Below, in pieces: positions 36,377-45,323 of a stretch of DNA of 64,000 bases (the first letter of the stretch is position 1; the number at the start of each line of letters is the position of its first letter). The stretch is taken from NCBI RefSeq assembly GCF_037969765.1, contig NZ_CP150207.1:3899001-3963000 (forward strand), in the 5' to 3' direction. The DNA comes from Paenibacillus sp. FSL W8-0186. GTDB taxonomy: Bacteria; Bacillota; Bacilli; Paenibacillales; Paenibacillaceae. A program made the position numbers and the translations under genes. A model generated the notes under the pieces. It was not told the DNA's origin and did no database searches. It was given only the letters and a program-made list of their open reading frames with translations.

Positions 36377-37200
36377 TCTGCCGCTCCTTTCAGCCGGAGC
36401 TCCTCATAAGCTCCAATAATATAATCGGCATCGGGCAAAAGCTCCGCCGCCCCGGCCTGCTTCGAATGCAAGCCGATGCATATTCTTGCTCCGGCCGCCT
36501 GGCCCATGATCATATCTCCGTTCGTGTCGCCGATCACCGCTGCACCCTGTACATCTATGGACAACTTACCGCAGGCCAGCTCCAGCATATCGGGAAACGG
36601 CTTTCCCCGCCCAACCTGATCGGTACCAACTACAGCACCGAACAAATGGCGAATGCCTAGCCATTCCAGATGCTTCTCGGCCGCTAATGTATCATCGGCA
36701 GTTACGACTCCAAGCGGGATATGCTGTGCATGGCACGCTTCGAGAAAAGCGAGGACTCCAGCGATCGGCCGGACGGGACGAGCCCGCTCCAGCTCCGCAT
36801 CGGCTAACCTGCCGCTTAGCTCCGCCAACTCTTTGGCTTTTGCCCAGGATAACCCCGCTCGATAACCCCGCCAAGTCAGCAGGGTAAACAGCTCCCCCAT
36901 CGTCCCCATCGCCAGCGGTCCATTGCGATCATAATCGATCACCGCGCCATCCTGTCCATGAACCGTCCCCCACAAGTGTGACTCTGTGAAGAGCAGCTCC
37001 TGTCCCGGCTCCAGTCCAGTTTCTAGCTGTCTTGCCCGGCCAGACTGCCTCAGCTCCGCTACTAGCTGGCTTCCAAAATGCCGCAGCATATGCTCGCTCC
37101 AGCTCCCCCACATGGACACAAAATCCAGCAGGGTGCCGTCCTTATCCAATAAAATGCCGTTAATCGCATAGCTGTGATTACTTACAATGAGTTCAGGCAT
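36373..37200 (-). CDS. HAD family phosphatase
   Basis: About 275 residues. HAD motifs: DKDGT near residue 19 (nucleophile Asp), VVTAD, GRGKP with the Lys, and GDTNGD for Mg. A helical cap lies between the first two motifs, as in phosphoglycolate phosphatase-like enzymes. ATG 37200 is preferred over GTG 37212, whose codon abuts the AGGA. It sits between the importer's binding protein (14 bp) and the SMR gene (overlap). Confidence 0.82.
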   Translation of the reverse strand: MPELIVSNHSYAINGILLDKDGTLLDFVSMWGSWSEHMLRHFGSQLVAELRQSGRARQLETGLEPGQELLFTESHLWGTVHGQDGAVIDYDRNGPLAMGTMGELFTLLTWRGYRAGLSWAKAKELAELSGRLADAELERARPVRPIAGVLAFLEACHAQHIPLGVVTADDTLAAEKHLEWLGIRHLFGAVVGTDQVGRGKPFPDMLELACGKLSIDVQGAAVIGDTNGDMIMGQAAGARICIGLHSKQAGAAELLPDADYIIGAYEELRLKGAAE

Positions 37201-37214
37201 TCCTTGCGTCACTC

Positions 37215-38555
37215 CTATTTCATGCTATCCAGCGCCTTTTGGGCCACTGCCTTCGCTTCCTTCAGCGCTTCTTCAGCCGGAATATTCTCGATTTGCACTT
37301 TATCAGCTGCGATTTTCAGCGCATCGTTAATTCTGCCGCCGGTTGGATCCTGGAATGGAGCGGAAGCATGCGCTGCCTGCATGAGCGGGATTTTACTCTG
37401 CGGGTTTTGTTCGCTGTAGGCAATGAAATCCGGATCATCCAGTGCAGATTGGCGAACAGCAATATAGCCGGTATTCATCGACCAGGCTGCCGTATTTTTG
37501 GAATTATTGAAAAAAGAGAACCATTTAAACGCCGCCTGCTGCTGCTCGGGACTTGCTTTGGCCGGAATGCCCGCCAAGATGGCGCTCGCGACCGGCTTGC
37601 CTTCGCCAACTCCCGCCCAGCCCGGCTGCTCCATCGCTCCAAGCTGTGTGAAATCAAGATCGCCCTGGTCGCCGCTCGAGCCGGTATAACCTGCCGCTTG
37701 GCCTTTCATCACGTCGTCGATCGTTTTGTACCAATATTCCCAGCCTTGTCCGCCATAGTGAATGCGCATAATGCCATCTTCATGAATCCATTTGCGGAAC
37801 AGCGACCACGTTTCCACCCATTCCGGGGAATCGATCATGACTGTCTTTCCATCCTCACTAAGAATACGTCCGCCTTTACTTAGTACGGCATCGATCATAT
37901 TCTCGCTGCCCCACATCGGCTCCCAGCCGTACACCTTCGTTTTGCCGCCTTCCCGTTCCGTCATTGCCGCGGCCGCCGCCGCCAAGTCTTCCCATGTCTT
38001 GATATCCTCCGCCTGGATGCCTGCCTGCGCAAATTTGTCCTTACGGTAGTACATCACCTGGGTTGTGCCATACATCGGCAGGAAGTATTGCTTGCCGTCC
38101 ACCTGTCCCTGAGACAGAAAGGTCTGTACAAAATCCTCTTTATTAAAGTCCGGGCTTTGGGCGATCATTTCGTCCAGCTCGGCAAAATAACCTTTTCGAG
38201 CCCAATGCACATTGGCCGCTAGAACAGCCGCAGGCACATCACCCGAAGCGATCGCCGCCTGAAGCTTCTTCTCCGTCTCCGAATAATCAGCCTGGACGAT
38301 CCCTTTGACAATAACCTCCTGCTGGGAGGCATTGAATTCGTCGATGAGCGCCTTCATTTGCTCGCCCAGCTTGCCGCCAAGCCCGTACCAAAATTCAATC
38401 GTCACTGGCTCCTTCGCTCCCGAATCCTTCGCTCCATTTACTGCAGCGCCAGCCTGCCCCCCCGTGCTGCTTCCGCTGCCGTTAGTACCGCAGCCTGTGA
38501 TCAGCACGAAGCTTAGGATCAAGGTGAAAATCAAACCCTTTTTCAATAAATTCAT
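37215..38555 (-). CDS. UgpB-like ABC transporter substrate-binding lipoprotein
   Basis: About 446 residues. Lipobox ITGC near residue 22, then a Gly/Ser-rich tether and VTIEFWYGLGGKLGEQMKAL, typical of UgpB-class proteins that bind glycerol-3-phosphate or glycerophosphodiesters. YFLPMYGTTQVMYYRKDKF and GYTGSSGDQG are similar to that group. ATG 38555 has GGAGGAG six nt upstream. It follows the two permease genes. The ligand is inferred from the class and the phosphatase genes downstream. Confidence 0.8.
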   Translation of the reverse strand: MNLLKKGLIFTLILSFVLITGCGTNGSGSSTGGQAGAAVNGAKDSGAKEPVTIEFWYGLGGKLGEQMKALIDEFNASQQEVIVKGIVQADYSETEKKLQAAIASGDVPAAVLAANVHWARKGYFAELDEMIAQSPDFNKEDFVQTFLSQGQVDGKQYFLPMYGTTQVMYYRKDKFAQAGIQAEDIKTWEDLAAAAAAMTEREGGKTKVYGWEPMWGSENMIDAVLSKGGRILSEDGKTVMIDSPEWVETWSLFRKWIHEDGIMRIHYGGQGWEYWYKTIDDVMKGQAAGYTGSSGDQGDLDFTQLGAMEQPGWAGVGEGKPVASAILAGIPAKASPEQQQAAFKWFSFFNNSKNTAAWSMNTGYIAVRQSALDDPDFIAYSEQNPQSKIPLMQAAHASAPFQDPTGGRINDALKIAADKVQIENIPAEEALKEAKAVAQKALDSMK

Positions 38556-38592
38556 GTATAGCTCCTCCACTCCACTTTATGATTTATATGGT

Positions 38593-39435
38593 TTATCCCT
38601 TGTTAACTCCCGCAGATAAATTCACGCTCTGCATAATTGTCCTCTGCGTCAGCAGAAACAGCAGCAATAATGGCATAATCGTGAATGAACTGGCAGCCAT
38701 GATCAGCGGCCACTTCAAGCCGTAAGCACCCCCCTCCACAAAAAAACTGCGCAGACCCGCCGAAACTAGCTGCAGATCAGGACTTTTGGTGATCAGCATA
38801 GGCCAGAAATAATTGTTGTATTGCTCTATGAACGTAATGAGCACGAGCACAGCGAAGGACGAGCGGGTTAACGGAACGAGAATTGACCCCAGAATGCGTC
38901 CATGCGATGCCCCATCGATATGCCCGGCTTCCACCAGTTCATGGGATACCTGTAAAAAAGCTTGCCTGATGAGAAATATCGAAAATACGCTGACACAGTT
39001 AGATAGAATCATGCCGGCGTAACTATCCAGCAGGTGAAGCTTGGATAACACGATATAACTCGGTAAATAAACTGCGGTGTTCGGCACCATATAACCCAGT
39101 AGGATCAATGCGGTCAGCAGGCCCTTCAGCCGGAATTTCATATGGGTTAGTGCGTAGGCCATCATCGCGGAATTGATTACCTGAATGATGGCAATCGCGC
39201 CAGCTACACCGATGCTGTTTGCCATATAGCGCCAAAATGGCGCCGCCTCCCAGGCTTCGAGAAAATTACCCCACTGGGGAGATTCTGGCCAGAAGGTTGG
39301 TGGAAACTGCCAGATTTCATCATTGGTTTTGAGACCGCTGGTCACCATCCAATAGAACGGGAAGGCCATTAGGAGGCCGATTAGCACCAACGGCAGATGC
39401 CTTGTGAGAATCGGGCTTATCTTTGTCTCAGTCAT
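38593..39435 (-). CDS. UgpE-like ABC transporter permease
   Basis: A 280-residue permease with six membrane segments. EAA loop ELVEAGHIDGASHGRILGSI. It follows the first permease by 31 bp. No ATPase gene is in the operon, so a shared one is needed. Confidence 0.82.
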   Translation of the reverse strand: MTETKISPILTRHLPLVLIGLLMAFPFYWMVTSGLKTNDEIWQFPPTFWPESPQWGNFLEAWEAAPFWRYMANSIGVAGAIAIIQVINSAMMAYALTHMKFRLKGLLTALILLGYMVPNTAVYLPSYIVLSKLHLLDSYAGMILSNCVSVFSIFLIRQAFLQVSHELVEAGHIDGASHGRILGSILVPLTRSSFAVLVLITFIEQYNNYFWPMLITKSPDLQLVSAGLRSFFVEGGAYGLKWPLIMAASSFTIMPLLLLFLLTQRTIMQSVNLSAGVNKG

Positions 39436-39466
39436 GAATTGCTCTCCTGTTCCTATCGATCTTGAT

Positions 39467-40348
39467 TTAGTGGTAGTGTACGCTGCTCCTGCTTACTGCA
39501 AATGAAACCATGGAGAGCAGCACGCAGCCAATGACCAGCACGACTGCCACAGACGATGCTTCTCCAATATTGAAGGCCTCAAATGCAGATTGATAATACA
39601 TGTACAGCAGCGTTCTCGTAGATCCCGACGGCCCGCCTTGCGTCATCACGTTAATCTGATCGTAGGCCTGCAGGGACTGAATAATTAGCACAATCGTCAG
39701 AAAGAATGTAGTCGGAGATATGAGCGGAACCGTGACATACGTGAACCTACGCAAGCTTCCGGCTCCATCGATTGCGGCCGCTTCCAGCAAATCGCGCGGC
39801 ACGTTGCGCAGAGCTACCAGGTAGAAGACCATCGCCCAGCCGACGGATTTCCAGCACGTTACAATCAAGATGCCGATAAGTGCCCAGCTTGGATCACCCA
39901 GCCAGCCTACTCCCTCCGAACCGAAGAAGCGCAGCACGTTATTGGCCAGCCCTACCTCCGGTTCAAAAATCCAAGACCATACGATGGCCACGGCTACGGT
40001 TGGTGTTACCCAAGGTGAAAAAATAAGCGTACGATATATTCCGGAAAATCTAAGCTTGCTGTTCAGCAGCAGGGCGAAGCCGAGCCCGCCGATCAGCGTA
40101 GGAAGGACGCTTCCCGCCGTAAACAGCAGCGTAACGCGCAGCGCCTTGTAAAACGCGGGGTTGTCCGCCAATTCAGCATAGTTGGCCATGCCGACGAACA
40201 GCTTGTCCGGACTCATGAAATCCCATTCCGTAAAACTCAGATAGAAAGCATATCCTAGCGGGATGAGCCAAAACATCGTGAGCGGAATCATTGCCGGCAG
40301 CGTGAACAGCAGCGCCTTGGCATCGGCCGCCAGTTTGGATTGTTTCAA
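39467..40348 (-). CDS. UgpA-like ABC transporter permease
   Basis: About 293 residues with six membrane segments. EAA loop LLEAAAIDGAGSLRRFTYV; GLANNVLRFFGSEGVGWL is typical of UgpA-type proteins. Start TTG 40348 has AGGAGG six nt upstream; the frame continues eight codons upstream to another TTG that lies before the ribosome site. First gene of a six-gene operon. An inverted repeat lies directly upstream of the ribosome site. Confidence 0.82.
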   Translation of the reverse strand: MKQSKLAADAKALLFTLPAMIPLTMFWLIPLGYAFYLSFTEWDFMSPDKLFVGMANYAELADNPAFYKALRVTLLFTAGSVLPTLIGGLGFALLLNSKLRFSGIYRTLIFSPWVTPTVAVAIVWSWIFEPEVGLANNVLRFFGSEGVGWLGDPSWALIGILIVTCWKSVGWAMVFYLVALRNVPRDLLEAAAIDGAGSLRRFTYVTVPLISPTTFFLTIVLIIQSLQAYDQINVMTQGGPSGSTRTLLYMYYQSAFEAFNIGEASSVAVVLVIGCVLLSMVSFAVSRSSVHYH

Positions 40349-40366
40349 GTTGCTCCTCCTTTTTTC

Positions 40367-40384
40367 GTTCAAAATATTTTTAAC
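40367..40384. promoter_or_regulatory. Putative operator O1 (GbsR-like repressor)
   Basis: GTTCAA-N6-TTTAAC, an inverted repeat with one mismatch, just upstream of the UgpA-like ribosome site. The same arrangement recurs at 40517 before the divergent regulator. Confidence 0.6.
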
Positions 40385-40516
40385 TTATATCAATAGGAAC
40401 TTTTTTGATTTCCGAAAGCCTATTGAACACTCGCTCGATTTATGATTTGACGCTATGTTATAATCGCTTTAAATTCCGTCCTCCTTGTCTGTATGAAAAT
40501 CTAGTAAACTTCGTTC

Positions 40517-40534
40517 GTTCAAAAAATATTGTAC
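40517..40534. promoter_or_regulatory. Putative operator O2 (GbsR-like repressor)
   Basis: GTTCAA-N6-TTGTAC, one mismatch in the arms, in the same 285-bp divergent region. A further half-site TTGAAC lies at 40423. Flanks TTCGTTCAAAA are shared with O1. Confidence 0.6.
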
Positions 40535-40633
40535 ACTCGAAGTTAAGAGGTATGGTTTTCTCCATGTAAAATGGAATAGGAAGTTATGTAAAAGACAATC
40601 GTGAATAATTTTGATGCGATAGCGGGTGAAATT

Positions 40634-41224
40634 ATGAAACAATCCAATCGGGATGAGGAGCAGCGCAAGATCAAACATGAGGAGCTTCGCCGAAAAGTGG
40701 TTAAGGCCATTGCCGATACGATGGATTTGTACGGGGCAACCCATTCCTTTGGCGAGTTATATGGCATCATGTATTTCGAGGACAAGCCGATGACGCTGGA
40801 AGAAATGAAGAACCGCATGAATATGAGCAAAAGCAATATGAGCTATGCCGTTCGTTCGCTCATGGCTTCCCAAATGGTCTTTAAGCTGCCGGAAAAGGAG
40901 CAGCGTAAAGACCTCTATCAGGCGGAGACGAACTTTTTTCTGGCTTTTCAGAATTTTTTTACGATAAAGCTGCAGCGTGAAATAGATGTGATGACGGAGG
41001 CCATTAACGACGTTCTGCCCGAACTTACAGAAATCATTCTCGACCTTGACACGCCGGAAGAAGAGCGCCAGCTATGCTTGCAGGATCTTCACAAGCTGCG
41101 GCATGCCCTTAGCTACTACACATGGCTCCAGCAGTTCGTTTATGATCTTCGGGAGGGGCGTTATTTTGACGAAAGCGTGATAATCGAGCCGGAGAATAAG
41201 GCGGAGCCTAACTCTGCGGAATAA
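40634..41224 (+). CDS. GbsR/OpcR-like MarR-type repressor
   Basis: About 196 residues. The winged helix (about 20-110) contains MDLYGATHSFGELYGIMYFE, MTLEEMKNRMNMSKSNMSYAVR and RKDLYQAETNFF, which follow GbsR closely. GbsR senses choline and represses glycine-betaine synthesis genes. ATG 40634 has GGGTGA five nt upstream; a GTG eleven codons earlier has no site. It is divergent from the UgpABE-like operon, with two matching inverted repeats between, and 23 bp ahead of a CobQ-like gene. Confidence 0.83.
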   Translation: MKQSNRDEEQRKIKHEELRRKVVKAIADTMDLYGATHSFGELYGIMYFEDKPMTLEEMKNRMNMSKSNMSYAVRSLMASQMVFKLPEKEQRKDLYQAETNFFLAFQNFFTIKLQREIDVMTEAINDVLPELTEIILDLDTPEEERQLCLQDLHKLRHALSYYTWLQQFVYDLREGRYFDESVIIEPENKAEPNSAE

Positions 41225-41247
41225 AAATTAGCGAAGCAGGTGAACCC

Positions 41248-42030
41248 ATGAAATCCTTAATGATTGTCGGAACCAGCTCCTCCTGCGGCAAAAGCTTCAT
41301 CACAGCGGCTCTGCTGCGTATGCTGCGGAATAAAGGTATTGCTGCCGCCCCCTTTAAGGCGCAAAATATTTCCTCCAAGTCCTTCACGACCGAAGATGAC
41401 TGCGAAATCGCTTATTCTACCTATATCCAGGCCTTAAGCGCAGGCGTGGCTCCGGAAGCGGATATGAATCCCGTTCTCATTAAGCCTGCCTATGACCAGA
41501 CGCAAATCATTTTAAACGGCAAGTTATTGTATACAGGCAGTTATACGAAATACGAGGATTATCTGCCGGAAATCAGAGCTGGCATTGAAAGCTCTTTTCA
41601 TCGACTGGCCGCCAAATACGACATTCTCATCATTGAAGGCGCGGGATCAACCGCAGAGATTAATTTGGCCAATCAGGACGTAGCTAATGTTTATACGGCA
41701 AAAATAACGAACTCCCCGCTGCTGCTCGTCTCGGACATTCATTACGGCGGCGTCTTTGCAGCGATTCACGGCACGATTGATTTATTGGATAAGTCCATCA
41801 AGAATCAATTGGGAGGATTCATTATCAATCGCTATCAAGGGATCAAGGATATTTTGCAGCCAGGCATAGATGTCCTTGAAAATAAGCATGGCGTCCCCTG
41901 TGCCGGGATTTTGCCTTACCAGCATGACCTCATCGTGCCGGACGAGCAGAGCTTTGACCGTATGGCCGAGTTGTTCGAAGCCAACATCGATCTTGGACGG
42001 ATCAGCCGTTTGCTGGATGTTGCGTTGTGA
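41248..42030 (+). CDS. CobQ/CbiP-like N-terminal ATPase domain protein, stand-alone
   Basis: A 260-residue P-loop protein. GTSSSCGKSF (P-loop), PFKAQNIS, IIEGAGSTAEINL, VSDIHYGGVFA and GGFIINRYQGI match the synthetase domain of cobyric acid synthase. The C-terminal glutamine amidotransferase domain of CobQ (about 240 residues) is absent, and no cobalamin genes are near. It could be a bioD-like or CobQ-derived ligase with a new role. It forms an operon with the GbsR-like gene. Confidence 0.75.
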   Translation: MKSLMIVGTSSSCGKSFITAALLRMLRNKGIAAAPFKAQNISSKSFTTEDDCEIAYSTYIQALSAGVAPEADMNPVLIKPAYDQTQIILNGKLLYTGSYTKYEDYLPEIRAGIESSFHRLAAKYDILIIEGAGSTAEINLANQDVANVYTAKITNSPLLLVSDIHYGGVFAAIHGTIDLLDKSIKNQLGGFIINRYQGIKDILQPGIDVLENKHGVPCAGILPYQHDLIVPDEQSFDRMAELFEANIDLGRISRLLDVAL

Positions 42031-42203
42031 TTGAAAATAGAAACAAGTGAGAGCTAAAGCTACTCCCCGGTCTGTAATGGGATTTCGTAACTCCTTTGTA
42101 TGACGAAAAATTGCAAGAACCTCACGACCTCCTAAATAAAAATGAATCCTTCCTCTCCAATAAATTAGACTACTAATTTATGACTAGATCGTCAGGATCA
42201 GGT

Positions 42204-42396
42204 AACTAAATGCATTTCATGCAGTTAGTTCAGCGATTTTTTCCGTGTTAGCGGGAACTAACTGCAAAACCTACATTTAGTTTAAAGCTATTTCGACGAA
42301 TGAGCTCCATTCGGGCAAACTAACTGCATGTTTTACATTTAGCGTATGTATTTTTGATAAAAGAGGCTTAACTAAATGTATAAAATACATTCCTAT
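42204..42396. repeat. Four-palindrome array, 27-bp family
   Basis: Four elements, each an 11-bp arm (AACTAAMTGYA), 5-bp centre and 11-bp inverted arm, at 42204, 42256, 42318 and 42370. Start spacings are 52, 62 and 52 bp. The fourth has a decayed right arm. Each could form an 11-bp stem-loop. The rest of the 570-bp gap between the CobQ-like gene and the importer holds only the promoter listed next. Confidence 0.85.
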
Positions 42397-42534
42397 CTTA
42401 AATGATCAAAGATATTTCCTCTTTCATGACTAGAACCACAGGATACCCCCTCTCCCCAAAGTTGCTTCCCCACAAATAAGTTTGATTTTTATAAAAAGAG
42501 TAGATTTATTGTAAATACGAAAGCCGCCTCCCCT

Positions 42535-42563
42535 TGTTATACTCTCTTCTGAAAGCGGATTCA
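42535..42563 (+). promoter_or_regulatory. Promoter and cre of the araEGH-type importer
   Basis: Extended -10 TGT-TATACT (42535-42543) with no good -35, as expected for an activator-dependent promoter, followed by cre TGAAAGCGGATTCA (42550-42563, one mismatch) over the predicted start. The same -10/cre layout as in P1-P3. Confidence 0.7.
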
Positions 42564-42600
42564 TAAAAGAATTCAATTTATAAACAGGGGGTAAGCGGGA

Positions 42601-43689
42601 ATGAAAAAAACGACATTATTGCTGCTGACGTTCGTACTGGCATTAACTTTGACGGCTTGCGGAAGCAAGGATAACAGCGGCGGATCGACGAAAGGCGAGA
42701 AAGGCACAGTCGGAATTGCGATGCCGACGAAATCATCGGAGCGCTGGGTGAATGACGGCAACAATATGGTGAAGGAATTCCAACAGCAGGGTTACGGCAC
42801 GGATCTGCAATACGGCGAGGATGTCGTAGAGAACCAGGTATCCCAAATCGAGAACATGATCACCAAAGGCGTGGATCTGCTCGTCATCGCTTCCATTGAT
42901 GGCGCAGCCATTACCGAGGTGCTGCAAAAAGCGCATGATCAAGGCATCAAGGTCATCGCCTATGACCGCCTGATCATGAACAGCGAATACGTAGATTACT
43001 ACGCCACCTTCGACAACTTCAAGGTCGGCGTGCAGCAGGCCTCTTATATCGAGGAGAAGCTTGGCCTGAAGGAAGGCAAAGGGCCGTTCAATATCGAGCT
43101 GTTCGGCGGCTCGCCGGACGATAACAACGCTTATTTCTTCTATAACGGCGCGATGTCCATTCTTCAGCCGTACATCGATTCCGGCAAGCTGGTCGTGCGC
43201 AGCAATCAGACAAAAATGGAGCAAATCGCCACCCTGCGCTGGGACGGGGCTACCGCTCAGGCGCGCATGGATAATCTGCTGAGCGCTCACTATGCGACAG
43301 AGAACGTCGATGCGGTTCTCTCCCCTTATGACGGCATCAGTATCGGAATCCTCTCTTCCCTGAAAGGCGTCGGATACGGCTCCGGCAATAAGCCAATGCC
43401 GATCGTTACCGGACAGGATGCCGAGCTGGCTTCAATCAAATCAATTTTGGCCGGCGAGCAGACGCAAACGGTCTTCAAGGATACGCGCGAGCTGGCAAAG
43501 AAAGCCGTGGGCATGGCCCTCAGCATTCTCGAAGGCACGGAAGCCGAGGTCAACGATACGGAAACCTATGACAACGGCGTGAAAGTCGTCCCTTCCTACC
43601 TGCTGGAGCCAAAATCGGTAGACAAGGACAACATTGAGCAGGAATTGGTAGAGACCGGCTACTATACCAAAGAGGAATTGGGACTGTAA
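42601..43689 (+). CDS. Sugar ABC transporter substrate-binding lipoprotein (ChvE/AraE type)
   Basis: A 362-residue lipoprotein, lipobox LTAC (Cys20). The Peripla_BP domain has [35 protein letters not shown] and [12 protein letters not shown], a close pattern to ChvE, which binds arabinose, xylose and galactose. In Geobacillus this position in the arabinose importer is called AraE; I leave the symbol blank because AraE names a different protein in B. subtilis. First gene of a three-gene operon ending in a strong terminator. Confidence 0.85.
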   Translation: MKKTTLLLLTFVLALTLTACGSKDNSGGSTKGEKGTVGIAMPTKSSERWVNDGNNMVKEFQQQGYGTDLQYGEDVVENQVSQIENMITKGVDLLVIASIDGAAITEVLQKAHDQGIKVIAYDRLIMNSEYVDYYATFDNFKVGVQQASYIEEKLGLKEGKGPFNIELFGGSPDDNNAYFFYNGAMSILQPYIDSGKLVVRSNQTKMEQIATLRWDGATAQARMDNLLSAHYATENVDAVLSPYDGISIGILSSLKGVGYGSGNKPMPIVTGQDAELASIKSILAGEQTQTVFKDTRELAKKAVGMALSILEGTEAEVNDTETYDNGVKVVPSYLLEPKSVDKDNIEQELVETGYYTKEELGL

Positions 43690-43783
43690 AGTTGCGTGAA
43701 CGCAAACGGCACATACGGCGGTGGCCTTTCCGGCCTCCGCTGTCCTTTGTACTCGAATGGAGACGAAAGGCTTGGTGAGAACT

Positions 43784-45313
43784 GTGAGTGACTTCATTTT
43801 GGAGATGAGAGGAATTACAAAGACATTTCCGGGCGTCAAGGCCTTGGAAAATGTGAACTTGAAGGTCAAGGAAGGCGAAGTCCACGCCCTCTGCGGGGAG
43901 AACGGCGCCGGCAAATCCACGCTGATGAAGGTGCTGAGCGGCGTCTATCCGCATGGCTCGTATGAGGGCGATATTTTGTTCCGAGGCAAGGTATGCGAAT
44001 TCAAGGATATTAAGCAGAGCGAGAGCCTGGGTATCGTCATCATTCACCAGGAGCTGGCTTTGATCCCCTACCTATCCATCGCGGAAAATATTTTTCTCGG
44101 CAACGAGCAGACCAAGCGGGGCGTCATCAACTGGAACGAAACGACCGTCAAAACGAAGGAGCTGCTGGCCACGGTGGGGCTTGAAGAATCCCCCAACACC
44201 CATGTGGTCCAGATCGGAGTCGGCAAGCAGCAGCTTGTGGAAATTGCCAAGGCGCTCTCCAAGAAGGTGAAGCTGCTCATTCTGGATGAGCCGACGGCCG
44301 CTCTCAACGAGGATGACAGCGAAAATTTGCTGAACCTGATCCTGGAGCTCAAGAAGCAGGGCATTTCCTCGATCATCATTTCCCACAAGCTGAATGAAAT
44401 CGAGAAGGTCGCGGATTCGATTACGATTCTGAGGGACGGCAAGACCATTCAGACGCTGGACATGCACAAGGATCAGGTGACGGAGGATGTCATCATCAAA
44501 GGAATGGTTGGCCGGGATCTCACACACCGTTATCCGGAGCGTGTACCGAACATCGGGGAGAAATTGTTTGAAGTGCAGAACTGGCAGGTCGATCACCCTG
44601 AACAGGAAGGCCGCAAAATGCTGGACGACATCAACATCCATATCCGGCGCGGCGAAATTGTCGGCGTGGCCGGTCTCATGGGGGCGGGAAGAACGGAGCT
44701 TGCAATGAGTATTTTCGGCAAGTCCTATGGAAGAAACATCCAGGGCAAGCTGCTGCTGCATGGAAAGGAAATCCGTCTGAACGATATCAGCAGTGCGATC
44801 AAACATGGCATCGCCTACGTGACGGAGGACCGCAAGCATTATGGTCTTGTATTGATCGACGATATCAAGCGCAACATTTCCCTCGCCAATTTGGGCAAGC
44901 TGTCCCGCCGCGGTGTGATTAATGAGAGCGAAGAAGTGCTGGTCGCCGAGGAATACCGGCAGAAATTAAAAATCAAGACGCCAAGCATTCTGCAGAAAAC
45001 GGTCAATTTAAGCGGAGGCAACCAGCAGAAGGTCGTGCTCAGCAAATGGATCTACGCGCAGCCGGAAATTCTCATTTTGGACGAACCCACCCGCGGCATT
45101 GACGTCGGCGCCAAATACGAAATCTACTCCATCGTCAATCAGTTGGCGGATGAAGGCAAAGGCATTCTGTTCATATCCTCGGAGCTTCCCGAACTGCTCG
45201 GCATGTGCGACCGCATCTATGTCATGAGCGAAGGGCGCATTACCGGTGAAGTCCAGCGCGAGGACGCCACCCAGGAAGTACTGATGAAATCCATGACTCG
45301 AGGCAGGGGGTAA
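43784..45313 (+). CDS. araG: Sugar ABC transporter ATPase, two fused nucleotide-binding domains (AraG/GguA)
   Basis: About 509 residues. Domain 1 has Walker [10 protein letters not shown] at 38-46 and [11 protein letters not shown]; domain 2 has the usual degenerate Walker [10 protein letters not shown], the signature [14 protein letters not shown] and [16 protein letters not shown]. The start GTG 43784 follows GGTGAG by five nt and gives the normal [16 protein letters not shown]-terminus; an ATG nine codons earlier is less likely. It powers only its own importer, unlike the ATPase-less systems in this window. Confidence 0.88.
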   Translation: MSDFILEMRGITKTFPGVKALENVNLKVKEGEVHALCGENGAGKSTLMKVLSGVYPHGSYEGDILFRGKVCEFKDIKQSESLGIVIIHQELALIPYLSIAENIFLGNEQTKRGVINWNETTVKTKELLATVGLEESPNTHVVQIGVGKQQLVEIAKALSKKVKLLILDEPTAALNEDDSENLLNLILELKKQGISSIIISHKLNEIEKVADSITILRDGKTIQTLDMHKDQVTEDVIIKGMVGRDLTHRYPERVPNIGEKLFEVQNWQVDHPEQEGRKMLDDINIHIRRGEIVGVAGLMGAGRTELAMSIFGKSYGRNIQGKLLLHGKEIRLNDISSAIKHGIAYVTEDRKHYGLVLIDDIKRNISLANLGKLSRRGVINESEEVLVAEEYRQKLKIKTPSILQKTVNLSGGNQQKVVLSKWIYAQPEILILDEPTRGIDVGAKYEIYSIVNQLADEGKGILFISSELPELLGMCDRIYVMSEGRITGEVQREDATQEVLMKSMTRGRG

Positions 45314-45323
45314 GGAGATGCAA

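Noticed and set aside
40459-40472. cre-like site between the UgpA-like and GbsR-like genes
   Set aside because: Two mismatches at important positions and no second cre feature; kept out of the feature list.
41248-42030. Dethiobiotin synthetase (bioD)
   Set aside because: The length fits, but PFKAQN, AGSTAEINL and SDIHYGGVFA blocks are those of the CobQ/CbiP N-terminal domain, and no biotin genes are near.
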